A stretch of 6,602 nt of DNA, taken from the NCBI GenBank assembly GCA_026388615.1, contig JAPLJL010000061.1:1-6602 (forward strand), read 5' to 3'. The stretch comes from Pseudomonadota bacterium (GTDB taxonomy: Bacteria > Desulfobacterota > JAPLJL01). Shown piece after piece: positions 1 to 4,252 of this stretch. Position numbers and translations under genes: made by a program. Numbering within the stretch: the first letter of the stretch is position 1; each line of letters starts with the position of its first letter. The notes under the pieces were generated by a model that saw nothing but the letters and a program-made list of their open reading frames with translations, was not told where the DNA came from and did no database searches.

Positions 1-460
1 GTACCGGTTTAAAACGGATACGCTCACTCCCATTCGGGTATTTTTCGATAATATCCCCTTCCTTTTCCTTATAACGACCGGCATCCCATATATCTCCCCG
101 GGCCAGGCGGTGCAGTTCCAGAATGGTTTTTTCGGAAACGGGAAACTTGGCCCCTTTTTCATGGATCAGTTTCAGCGCTTCCCGATAACCTCGGACCTCT
201 TCTTCGTCTCGATCCCGGAGCTTGGATTGCCCGAAAACAACGGTTCCTACACGGGCGCGATCAATCTCCACCCCCTCGATCCGGTTGGAGGAAACCGCGC
301 TTTCAACCAAGGCGTATTCACGCAAAACCTTTAGCCGTTGGGGCGCTTGTCTGGTAAATAGCTCCTGTTTGCCCCGGGCCTCGCCGAGATCGGCGAGATA
401 CCAAGAAGCCGCGGTGGGAATCGTCTCCGGTTTTGCTGAAAACTGTCTAAAAGTCATCAT
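1..460 (-). CDS. Fic family protein, N-terminal part (cut by window edge)
   Basis: An open frame of 153 codons starts at ATG 460-458 (a second ATG follows directly) and has no stop before the left edge, so only the N-terminal half is visible. The translation matches the Fic N-terminal region: a helical segment at about residues 40-65 carries the motif S58-N-R-I-E62-G63. This fits the (S/T)xxxE(G/N) inhibitory helix of class II Fic proteins, whose glutamate blocks the ATP gamma-phosphate site. Further on are a DEEEVRGYREAL helix and a W-D-A-G-R-Y-K segment that precede the Fic core in this family. Fic enzymes usually transfer AMP from ATP to a hydroxyl side chain of a target protein. The catalytic HPFxDGNGR loop would lie beyond the edge and cannot be checked. 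No Shine-Dalgarno is seen; the preceding 42-codon frame stops 2 nt upstream, so translational coupling is possible. Seen: motif and frame. Inferred: AMPylation activity. Confidence 0.87.
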   Translation of the reverse strand, partial: MMTFRQFSAKPETIPTAASWYLADLGEARGKQELFTRQAPQRLKVLREYALVESAVSSNRIEGVEIDRARVGTVVFGQSKLRDRDEEEVRGYREALKLIHEKGAKFPVSEKTILELHRLARGDIWDAGRYKEKEGDIIEKYPNGSERIRFKPV

Positions 461-462
461 TT

Positions 463-591
463 TTATATGCGGAATGTTTTGATGAATTTGGAAAAAGGAT
501 GCTCTTTATTATAGATTTTATTTTTATGAAATTCGAGGTTTTTATCGAAGCGTTCGACCAGATCGAGGATTTGTTTGGGGGCGGAGGACAT
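463..591 (-). pseudogene. Remnant of the N-terminus of a type IIG (Eco57I-like) restriction-modification protein
   Basis: A 42-codon frame runs from ATG 591-589 to TAA 465-463. Its first half, with the segment PKQILDLVERFDKNLE, resembles the opening helix of large Eco57I-type combined methyltransferase/endonuclease proteins, which typically begin with LVERFxxNLExYxxxxYNExxxRxEF. After about residue 30 the resemblance fades (KEHPFSKFIKTFRI) and the frame ends. A complete protein of that family is around a thousand residues, so this is a 5' stub and not an active enzyme. A near-identical but frameshifted copy lies at 1634-1750. No ribosome-binding site is obvious. The stop lies 2 nt from the fic start, so the stub, if expressed, could lead ribosomes into fic. 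The family assignment rests on memory of the N-terminal consensus, not on a search. The alternative is a small independent protein. Confidence 0.6.
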
Positions 592-610
592 TATAGTTTT
601 CAATATATCA
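531..610 (-). repeat. Direct repeat, copy A (5' end of the restriction-modification relic)
   Basis: About 80 bp that recur at 1669-1749 in the same orientation. The first 51 positions (attcgaggttttt to ttggggg) differ at only two sites between copies, and the outer end (aatatatca) is again identical. The repeat spans the coding start and a short piece of upstream leader of the relic gene, so it is a copied gene start and not a palindromic element. Confidence 0.85.
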
Positions 611-632
611 CAAATGGGGTGGCGTCAGAAAT

Positions 633-664
633 AGCATCAGCAAGCTGATGCGCTCCATAGAAAA
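633..664. repeat. GCATCAGC palindromic repeat, copy 1
   Basis: A 32-bp sequence identical to 2189-2220. It contains the perfect palindrome GCATCAGC-AA-GCTGATGC (634-651; 8-bp arms, 2-nt loop) followed by gctccatagaaaa. Identity over the flank as well as the palindrome shows a copied unit, not chance. It resembles REP-type intergenic repeats. Confidence 0.85.
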
Positions 665-702
665 GAAAAAAGATGAGGTTCTGAGGGCATGGATTTTTTT
701 AC

Positions 703-790
703 CCTCCCCTCCATCCCCCCTGGCCGACGCGAGCGTCCGCTCGGGCAGGCTCCCCTCCCCGCCTTTGACGGGGCAAGCAAAGGGAAGGGA
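703..790. repeat. Degenerate C-rich palindromic cluster
   Basis: A run of CTCCCCTCC-like sequence ends in the complementary gggaagggag. Enclosed is a small perfect hairpin CGAGCG-TC-CGCTCG, with a cccc/gggg pair near 757-773. It looks like a decayed, insertion-carrying member of the CCCCTCCC/GGGAGGGG family seen at 1844, 2010 and 2302. It is less regular than those copies. Confidence 0.5.
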
Positions 791-814
791 GTTTTTATAG
801 AATGGAAAATCAAG

Positions 815-841
815 AAAAAAGGGAGGCCATAAAGGCCTCCC
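815..841 (-). terminator. Intrinsic terminator downstream of the toxin-antitoxin operon
   Basis: Read on the minus strand this is a perfect 8-bp stem GGGAGGCC-TTTAT-GGCCTCCC followed at once by six Ts. It lies about 110 bp beyond the antitoxin stop and has the correct orientation for that operon. The hairpin resembles other repeats of the region (a related ggctcccctac occurs near 1891), so a repeat seems to serve as the terminator. Confidence 0.7.
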
Positions 842-854
842 CTACAAAAACATG

Positions 855-882
855 AACACGCCCGATGAATCGGGCAACTACA
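855..882. repeat. CCCGAT/ATCGGG repeat, copy 1
   Basis: This 28-bp unit is identical to 1911-1938. It contains CCCGAT-GA-ATCGGG followed by caactaca. The similarity continues leftward more loosely (ctcccctac then aaaa and aacacg), so a compound of two repeat families was copied together. A related pair lies in the terminator at 5873-5931. Confidence 0.85.
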
Positions 883-951
883 AAAACATAATAATATATC
901 TACAAGGAAGGGTAATTAAATAAAGGGAGTTTGTGGAAGCGCCCCTAAGTT

Positions 952-1251
952 TCAAATCTGCAGTTCTTTTTTAATTTCTTTGGCCAGCCAAGAACGGATT
1001 AAAGTTTGGTAGGGCACGGATTTCATCGTGGCTATCTTTTTAATTGCCTGGACATGAAGCGGGTCTAATTTAATGGTGATGTTTTTCAACTGGTATTTTC
1101 TTTTTCCCTGAATAATATTTTCTCTCAGCGTATCCTCTAGACTTAATTCTATCGGCTCATCTTCAATTTCCTTCAAAATGTTGCCGTGGTCATAAAAAGC
1201 CGCATCCCGGTTGGGTTTTTCGAATTTTTTAAGATTATTTCTGCTCTTCAT
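952..1251 (-). CDS. CopG-type ribbon-helix-helix antitoxin, partner of BrnT
   Basis: This 99-residue protein is the likely antitoxin of the adjacent BrnT toxin. The N-terminal half (residues 1-50) is polar and acidic to mixed, as expected of a toxin-wrapping region. The C-terminal half carries a ribbon-helix-helix DNA-binding fold: a strand at about 57-63 (KNITIKL), helix A at about 64-76, and helix B at about 81-96, with the PYQTLIRSWLAKE signature of CopG-family antitoxins. The frame extends to a GTG at 1260 that overlaps the toxin stop. The ATG at 1251 is preferred because AGGAGG at 1265-1260 lies 8 nt before it, whereas that same site abuts the GTG. Gene order toxin then antitoxin is normal for brnT systems. 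The protein probably dimerises, neutralises BrnT and represses the shared promoter at 1553-1590. It differs from classical BrnA, so no symbol is given. Confidence 0.85.
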   Translation of the reverse strand: MKSRNNLKKFEKPNRDAAFYDHGNILKEIEDEPIELSLEDTLRENIIQGKRKYQLKNITIKLDPLHVQAIKKIATMKSVPYQTLIRSWLAKEIKKELQI

Positions 1252-1256
1252 CGGAA

Positions 1257-1532
1257 TCACCTCCTCGACTTGCGCAGATAATATTTTTTCTCCGAACTTT
1301 TCATATCCCAGCCGGTGATAATCCGGGCAACGCCTTTACTTTTCAGAGCGAAGATTATGGTCAAATAGCGTCCATCCAGGGTGGGTCCGAATACGGCGTA
1401 ATGGCCGTGTTTCGTTTTCCTGAATAAGGGTTTACAGGCAAATACTTCTTCCGCCTCGATGGGTTCGACTCCATGTTTCAGGCCAAGATGGACAACGTTT
1501 CCTTCGTCCCATTCATAATCAGCGATTTTCAA
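1257..1532 (-). CDS. brnT: BrnT-family type II toxin (RelE-like ribonuclease fold)
   Basis: This 91-residue protein is of normal length for BrnT (DUF497) toxins, which adopt a RelE-like fold and cut RNA to stop translation. Family landmarks appear in order: E7-W8-D9 near the start, K19-H20-G21, E26-A27-x-x-V-F, a G54-R55 before the central strand (YLTIIFAL), and the R70-I-I strand near the C-terminus. The usual A-R pair after RII is replaced by T-G-W, a local deviation in a region where conserved basic residues are normally found. The start is TTG at 1532, supported by AAGGA at 1544-1540 with 7-nt spacing; no ATG exists upstream of the conserved EWD. The stop falls 5 nt before the antitoxin ATG, so the two are translated as a coupled operon. 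Seen: motifs, start and operon. Known from the family: RNase activity. Confidence 0.9.
   Translation of the reverse strand: MKIADYEWDEGNVVHLGLKHGVEPIEAEEVFACKPLFRKTKHGHYAVFGPTLDGRYLTIIFALKSKGVARIITGWDMKSSEKKYYLRKSRR
1260..1265 (-). promoter_or_regulatory. Shine-Dalgarno AGGAGG that decides the antitoxin start
   Basis: A consensus AGGAGG inside the toxin gene end, 8 nt before ATG 1251. The longer GTG start would overlap or touch this site, so ATG 1251 is the better start. The strong site may favour antitoxin over toxin synthesis; the toxin has only AAGGA and TTG. Confidence 0.8.
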
Positions 1533-1539
1533 GATGAGA

Positions 1540-1544
1540 TCCTT
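1540..1544 (-). promoter_or_regulatory. Shine-Dalgarno AAGGA of the toxin gene
   Basis: AAGGA lies 7 nt upstream of the TTG start codon at 1532 and supports this non-ATG start. Confidence 0.7.
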
Positions 1545-1552
1545 TATCTTTA

Positions 1553-1590
1553 GTAATATAAAGTATTACCTATTTATTCCCCCCAGTCAA
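1553..1590 (-). promoter_or_regulatory. Promoter of brnT-antitoxin with overlapping operator palindrome
   Basis: On the minus strand, TTGACT (1590-1585; five of six -35 consensus bases) is followed after 17 bp by AATACT (1567-1562; four of six -10 bases). The -10 box lies within a perfect inverted repeat GTAATA-TAAAG-TATTAC (1553-1569, 6-bp arms). An operator covering the -10 box fits autorepression by a ribbon-helix-helix antitoxin. Seen: hexamers and palindrome. Inferred: binding by the antitoxin. Confidence 0.6.
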
Positions 1591-1611
1591 TGGAAAAATG
1601 ATGTCCGGAAC

Positions 1612-1627
1612 GCAGGCTCAAGCCTGC
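1612..1627. repeat. GCAGGCT palindrome
   Basis: Perfect inverted repeat GCAGGCT-CA-AGCCTGC (7-bp arms, 2-nt loop) followed by ggctacc. It lies just upstream of the toxin-antitoxin promoter. The flanking words resemble those around the other intergenic palindromes, but no second copy is present in this window. Confidence 0.6.
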
Positions 1628-1633
1628 GGCTAC

Positions 1634-1750
1634 CTAATTCAACTTAAATAAAAAATCTGTTTTGCATGATTCGAGGTTTTTCTCGAAGCGTTCGACCAGA
1701 TCGAGGATTTGCTTGGGGGACGGGGTACATGATTGGTAGTAATATATCAA
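1634..1750 (-). pseudogene. Second, frameshifted remnant of the same type IIG restriction-modification N-terminus
   Basis: From AAG 1714 to TAG 1634, 26 codons read KQILDLVERFEKNLESCK and then diverge (TDFLFKLN). The first 18 residues match the relic at 463-591 with changes D to E and then FHK to SCK. The ATG equivalent to that of copy A is at 1730-1728 but is out of frame with this segment because of a single-base insertion in the C-run near 1720. Only a TTG at 1750 could open the correct frame. This is a dead fragment, not a gene. In the shifted frame the ATG reads through to a different, meaningless peptide. The family assignment is from the remembered consensus, as for copy A. Confidence 0.6.
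1669..1749 (-). repeat. Direct repeat, copy B
   Basis: About 81 bp matching 531-610 in the same orientation, with one extra base. The two copies are about 1.14 kb apart and enclose the whole toxin-antitoxin operon with its promoter and terminator. Confidence 0.85.
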
Positions 1751-1810
1751 TAAAAGGTGAGATCATAAAGCAGAGATTCTTCGCCTCGACAATACAGATC
1801 ACGTCGGGAC

Positions 1811-1865
1811 TCAGAATGACAGTGTAATGGAACTCTCCCCCAGCCCCTCCCTCAACAGGGAGGGG
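1811..1865. repeat. Compound repeat: AATGACA word plus CCCCTCCCT hairpin, copy 1
   Basis: tcagaatgacagtg, then ctctcccc, then the perfect hairpin CCCCTCCCT-CAAC-AGGGAGGGG (1844-1865; 9-bp arms). The same order of parts recurs at 2273-2319. No T-tract follows on either strand, so it is not scored as a terminator. Confidence 0.75.
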
Positions 1866-1910
1866 AAAAGAAAAAGGGAGACGGTAGAATGGCTCCCCTA
1901 CGAAAATATA

Positions 1911-1938
1911 AACACGCCCGATGAATCGGGCAACTACA
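1911..1938. repeat. CCCGAT/ATCGGG repeat, copy 2
   Basis: Identical over 28 bp to 855-882, with a similar ctcccctac segment to its left at about 1893-1901. Confidence 0.85.
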
Positions 1939-2009
1939 CTGAAAGAAAGAAACATCGCATCAGTCCCTCCCTATCCAGAGAGGAAAATCTTCATCACCCT
2001 CCCCTTCAT

Positions 2010-2030
2010 CCCCTCCCCTCAAGGGAGGGG
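2010..2030. repeat. CCCCTCCC/GGGAGGGG hairpin
   Basis: CCCCTCCC-CTCAA-GGGAGGGG, a perfect 8-bp stem with a 5-nt loop, from the same family as 1844-1865. A more degraded relative with ctccctatccagagagg lies just to the left, near 1965-1983. Confidence 0.7.
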
Positions 2031-2119
2031 AATAAATCGAATAAGCAGAGGGACGGAGGGGGGAAATCCTGGATTCCTGCTTCCTCCTACGCTTTCAGCT
2101 TCGGAAGGACAGGTTCGCA

Positions 2120-2283
2120 GGAATGACAGAAAAGAGGAAAGCGGGAATGACAGACAAAAGCTAGAGGAGCAGGAATGACATCAAAAACAGCATCAGCAAG
2201 CTGATGCGCTCCATAGAAAAAGACAAAAGAGAGATCCTTCGCTGACGCTCAGGATGACAGGAAGAGGGGGATTCAGGATGACA
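2120..2283. repeat. Cluster of GGA(A)TGACA words
   Basis: GGAATGACA starts at 2120, 2144 and 2172, and GGATGACA at 2252 and 2276. All are in the same orientation, with intervals of 24-80 bp. The word ends short units such as cgctgacgctcaggatgaca, which are REP-like intergenic repeats. Spacing is irregular and the text between copies is not conserved, so this is not a CRISPR array. Confidence 0.6.
2189..2220. repeat. GCATCAGC palindromic repeat, copy 2
   Basis: Identical over 32 bp to 633-664, with the perfect palindrome GCATCAGC-AA-GCTGATGC. It sits directly behind the last GGAATGACA word. Confidence 0.85.
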
Positions 2284-2319
2284 CTGCAACTCTCCCCTTC
2301 CCCTCCCTTAACAGGGAGG
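2273..2319. repeat. Compound repeat: GATGACA word plus CCTCCCT hairpin, copy 2
   Basis: tcaggatgacactg, then ctctcccc, then CCTCCCT-TAAC-AGGGAGG (2302-2319). The order and spacing of parts match 1811-1865. It lies about 50 bp upstream of the acyl-CoA dehydrogenase start. Confidence 0.7.
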
Positions 2320-2370
2320 AGAATTTAAAACACTTTGTAAATCCAGACGGTTTGATCGAAAATATCAGCC

Positions 2371-3483
2371 ATGCTTCCGGAAGTGATGAATCAACTGGAA
2401 AAGCCGCTTACGGATTTTATCGCGCAGGAGCTCGAACCCCGCTGGGATAATCTCAACCGCCGCGACGATGAACTCCTCCGGGAACTCCTGAAAGCTTCGG
2501 CCCCGCTGGGTCTTTCCCTGGCCATCGTCCCGAAGGAACTCTCCGGGGCCGGGTTCCCTCCCCAGTCGGCCGCTTATATCCTGGAGGAACTGGCCGCTTC
2601 GGTGCCGGCCTTCGCGACCATCATGGGCCTGCATTATTCGGGCCTGGCCCTGATTCTATCCCTTCCCGACCCCGGCCAGAAGCGGCAGATTCTTGCCCCT
2701 CTGACCGGTTCCGGAGACAATCCCCGGCTGGTTTCTCCCGCCCTTTGGGAGGACCCGGCTCCCCGCGATCTGCGTGATTTGCCCGCTTCGCTTTCCACCC
2801 GGCTGGAATATAACTCGATAACCGGCGGCAAAAACTCAGTGATTTTCTGTGAAAATACCCAAGGGCTGATCGGCCTGGCCCGGGACCAGGAGGAGATGTT
2901 ATCCTGGGTTCTCTTTTCCCCCCGGAATCCAAACCTGAAAGTCAGGAACCTTCCCGAACCGATGGGACTCCGGTTTTGCCCTTTCGCCCATCTCGAGTTC
3001 GATAAAATTCCGGCCGCGGCCTCCTGGCCGGCCAATCCCCTTGATTACCTGATCTCGATCGACGGTTTTGAGGCCGCGATCGCGGTGGGAATCGCCCAGG
3101 GCGCTTACAACCGGACCTTTGCGAATGCCCTGGAGCGTTACCAGGGTGGAAATAAGATCTGCGATCAAGACCCCGTCCGGGGAATCCTGGCCGACCGGGG
3201 CATTGCGATCGAAGCCGCCCGGGCCCTGGCCTATCGGAGCGTCAGCTGGGGCTGGGATCAGCACGCACCGGAAACTGAAGTAGGGGCTTCCGCCTTCGCC
3301 GCCGGGCTGGCTTCAAAAATCGTGCTGGACTGCATCCAGCTCCTGGGCAGATACGGATACATGAAGGATCCCCGGCTGGAAAGATTCTTCCGCGACGCTA
3401 AGGTCTACGAGTTCATGATCGCGCGCGCCGGCCTGAGAAAATCCTGGTATATCGCCGAGATGATCGCCAGAAGCCGGGGGTAA
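2371..3483 (+). CDS. Acyl-CoA dehydrogenase family flavoprotein, divergent
   Basis: A 370-residue protein with the acyl-CoA dehydrogenase layout. An N-terminal helical domain spans about 1-115, with the GLSLAIVPKELSGAGFP entry motif at 47-63. A central beta domain spans about 118-218, and a C-terminal helical domain about 228-370 contains RYQGG, LADRGIAIEAARALAYR and LLGRYGYMKD..LERFFRDAKVY. Such enzymes oxidise acyl-CoA thioesters at C2-C3 with FAD and usually pass electrons to ETF. Several hallmarks are altered. The TEPxAGSD loop of the beta domain is absent (VSPALWEDPAP at 121-131), the GGxGY motif is G326-R-Y-G-Y, and the usual catalytic glutamate after KxYxxY is I350. E234, in DGFEAAIAVGIAQG, sits where isovaleryl-CoA and long-chain enzymes carry theirs. 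ATG 2371 is the first start after an in-frame stop and has no clear Shine-Dalgarno. Substrate unknown; a non-catalytic role cannot be excluded. Confidence 0.85.
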   Translation: MLPEVMNQLEKPLTDFIAQELEPRWDNLNRRDDELLRELLKASAPLGLSLAIVPKELSGAGFPPQSAAYILEELAASVPAFATIMGLHYSGLALILSLPDPGQKRQILAPLTGSGDNPRLVSPALWEDPAPRDLRDLPASLSTRLEYNSITGGKNSVIFCENTQGLIGLARDQEEMLSWVLFSPRNPNLKVRNLPEPMGLRFCPFAHLEFDKIPAAASWPANPLDYLISIDGFEAAIAVGIAQGAYNRTFANALERYQGGNKICDQDPVRGILADRGIAIEAARALAYRSVSWGWDQHAPETEVGASAFAAGLASKIVLDCIQLLGRYGYMKDPRLERFFRDAKVYEFMIARAGLRKSWYIAEMIARSRG

Positions 3484-3550
3484 CAGATGAGGGTCGGCGC
3501 GGATTCGACTGATGGGAAAAATCATACATTCTGAAAACATCTTTCAACCA

Positions 3551-3639
3551 TCATTGCGAGAAGCTAAGCTACAAAGAATCTCGCCGCCACAAAAATAAAC
3601 GGGATTGCGACGCCCTTGACAAAGTCGGGCTCGCCATGA
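3551..3639. repeat. Short repeat-like element with 10-bp terminal inverted repeats
   Basis: TCATTGCGAG at 3551-3560 is the near-complement (9 of 10) of CTCGCCATGA at 3630-3639. Inside are a second inverted word (gaatctcg and gggattgcgac) and no coding frame. Its ends and internal words look like the widespread TCATTGCGAG...CTCGCAATGA intergenic repeats, a small non-autonomous, MITE-like unit. It fills most of the gap between the acyl-CoA dehydrogenase and response regulator genes and ends 12 bp before the latter's start. Confidence 0.6.
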
Positions 3640-3651
3640 CAAAAGTAAGAA

Positions 3652-4242
3652 ATGCCCATCCAAAAAATTTACTGTAACAGCTGCGGGGAAAAGGTTGAGC
3701 CCCTGATCGCCTTGAACACCAAGGGCGAGGAACAAAATTTCTGCATCAACTGCGGGCTGCCCCTGGAAGACAGCGCCTCCCCCGAGTCCTACCAGCTCGA
3801 GCACGTGGTGATCGCCGAGGATTCTCCCCTAATCCAGCAAATCATTTCCGACGTTCTGGTGGGACAGGGTTTCGCCCGGATGCTTTCCACCTGCATCAGC
3901 GGGGAAGAAATGATCGCGCGGCTGACCAATCTCTTTGCCCACGACCGGACCCCGGACCTGATCATCCTGGATGTCAACATGTCCGGGATGAGCGGAACCG
4001 ATTGTGCCGTCAGCCTTCGCGCCCTGGAGCAGGGAATGTCCACCAAGGAACCGATCCCCATCCTGTTTTTTACCTCCGAGGAATGCGACGCGAAGTTCAA
4101 GCAGACCCTGCGCAGCCTGAGCCCGGCCATGTATGTGAACAAAGGATTGGATTCTTCCCCGCGATTGTTGGGAAATCGCTTCCAGACCGTGATCACCAAG
4201 CTTTTGGAATTACGGAATAAAACGATCAATTCCCAGAAATAA
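3652..4242 (+). CDS. Response regulator receiver protein with N-terminal zinc ribbon
   Basis: This 196-residue cytoplasmic protein has two parts. Residues 1-40 hold C8-x-x-C11 and C31-x-x-C34, a four-cysteine zinc ribbon of CNSCG...FCINCG type. Residues 51-175 form a CheY-like receiver domain with acidic pair E56-D57, phosphoacceptor D107 (LIILDVNMSGMSG), switch T141 (ILFFTSEE), Y161 and conserved K164 (YVNKG). All residues needed for phosphorylation are present. There is no output domain after the receiver, only a short polar tail, so the zinc ribbon may be the output or docking part. The cognate kinase is not in the window. The start is preceded only by a weak AAGTAAGAA; no in-frame alternative covers the CxxC motif better. 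The gene stands between the repeat element at 3551-3639 and the aminopeptidase leader, with no clear co-transcribed partner. Confidence 0.88.
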   Translation: MPIQKIYCNSCGEKVEPLIALNTKGEEQNFCINCGLPLEDSASPESYQLEHVVIAEDSPLIQQIISDVLVGQGFARMLSTCISGEEMIARLTNLFAHDRTPDLIILDVNMSGMSGTDCAVSLRALEQGMSTKEPIPILFFTSEECDAKFKQTLRSLSPAMYVNKGLDSSPRLLGNRFQTVITKLLELRNKTINSQK

Positions 4243-4252
4243 TTATGACCAG

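Larger units (their letters stand above)
592..951. other. Gene-free, repeat-rich interval
   Basis: No convincing coding frame on either strand. From left to right it holds the leader of the relic gene, the GCATCAGC palindrome, a C-rich degenerate palindrome cluster, the GGGAGGCC hairpin that acts as a minus-strand terminator, the CCCGAT/ATCGGG repeat, and about 65 bp of AT-rich sequence next to the end of the antitoxin gene. Confidence 0.75.
1533..2370. other. Gene-free, repeat-rich interval
   Basis: About 840 bp without a supported gene. It holds the toxin-antitoxin promoter, a GCAGGCT palindrome, the second restriction-modification relic, and from about 1760 to 2325 a stack of short palindromic and GGA(A)TGACA-type repeats. 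Plus-strand frames of about 85-100 codons near 1827-2178 are built from these repeats and are not credible genes. Confidence 0.75.

Noticed and set aside
110..482. Plus-strand frames over the left end
   Set aside because: They are shadows of the Fic coding frame, which is open to the edge on the minus strand and carries the inhibitory motif.
463..591. Small frame before fic as a FicA-like antitoxin
   Set aside because: Its sequence resembles a type IIG restriction-modification N-terminus, a second broken copy exists, and the Fic protein already carries its own inhibitory S-x-x-x-E-G motif.
1252..1260. GTG start of the antitoxin overlapping the toxin stop
   Set aside because: The AGGAGG site directly abuts this GTG but lies at ideal distance from ATG 1251.
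1844..1865. CCCCTCCCT/AGGGAGGGG hairpin as a terminator
   Set aside because: No T-tract follows the stem on either strand, and no gene ends nearby in a matching orientation.
1644..1955. Minus-strand open frame of 103 codons
   Set aside because: It crosses the CCCCTCCC repeats and then reads the restriction-modification relic in the wrong frame. The meaningful frame of the relic is the one ending at 1634.
1827..2178. Two overlapping plus-strand open frames of 99 and 85 codons
   Set aside because: They are made of palindromic repeat words (ctcccctcc, aatgaca, cgggcaactac) read through in frame. They have no ribosome site and no protein-like composition.
2120..2283. CRISPR-like array from repeated GGAATGACA words
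   Set aside because: The repeated word is only 8-9 bp, spacing varies from 24 to 80 bp, spacers are repeat-derived, and no cas gene is present.
2365..3264. Several minus-strand frames opposite the acyl-CoA dehydrogenase
   Set aside because: They are GC-rich shadow frames; the plus-strand frame has a continuous recognisable domain structure. The same applies to minus-strand frames at 3789-4229, 4613-5280 and 5404-5734.
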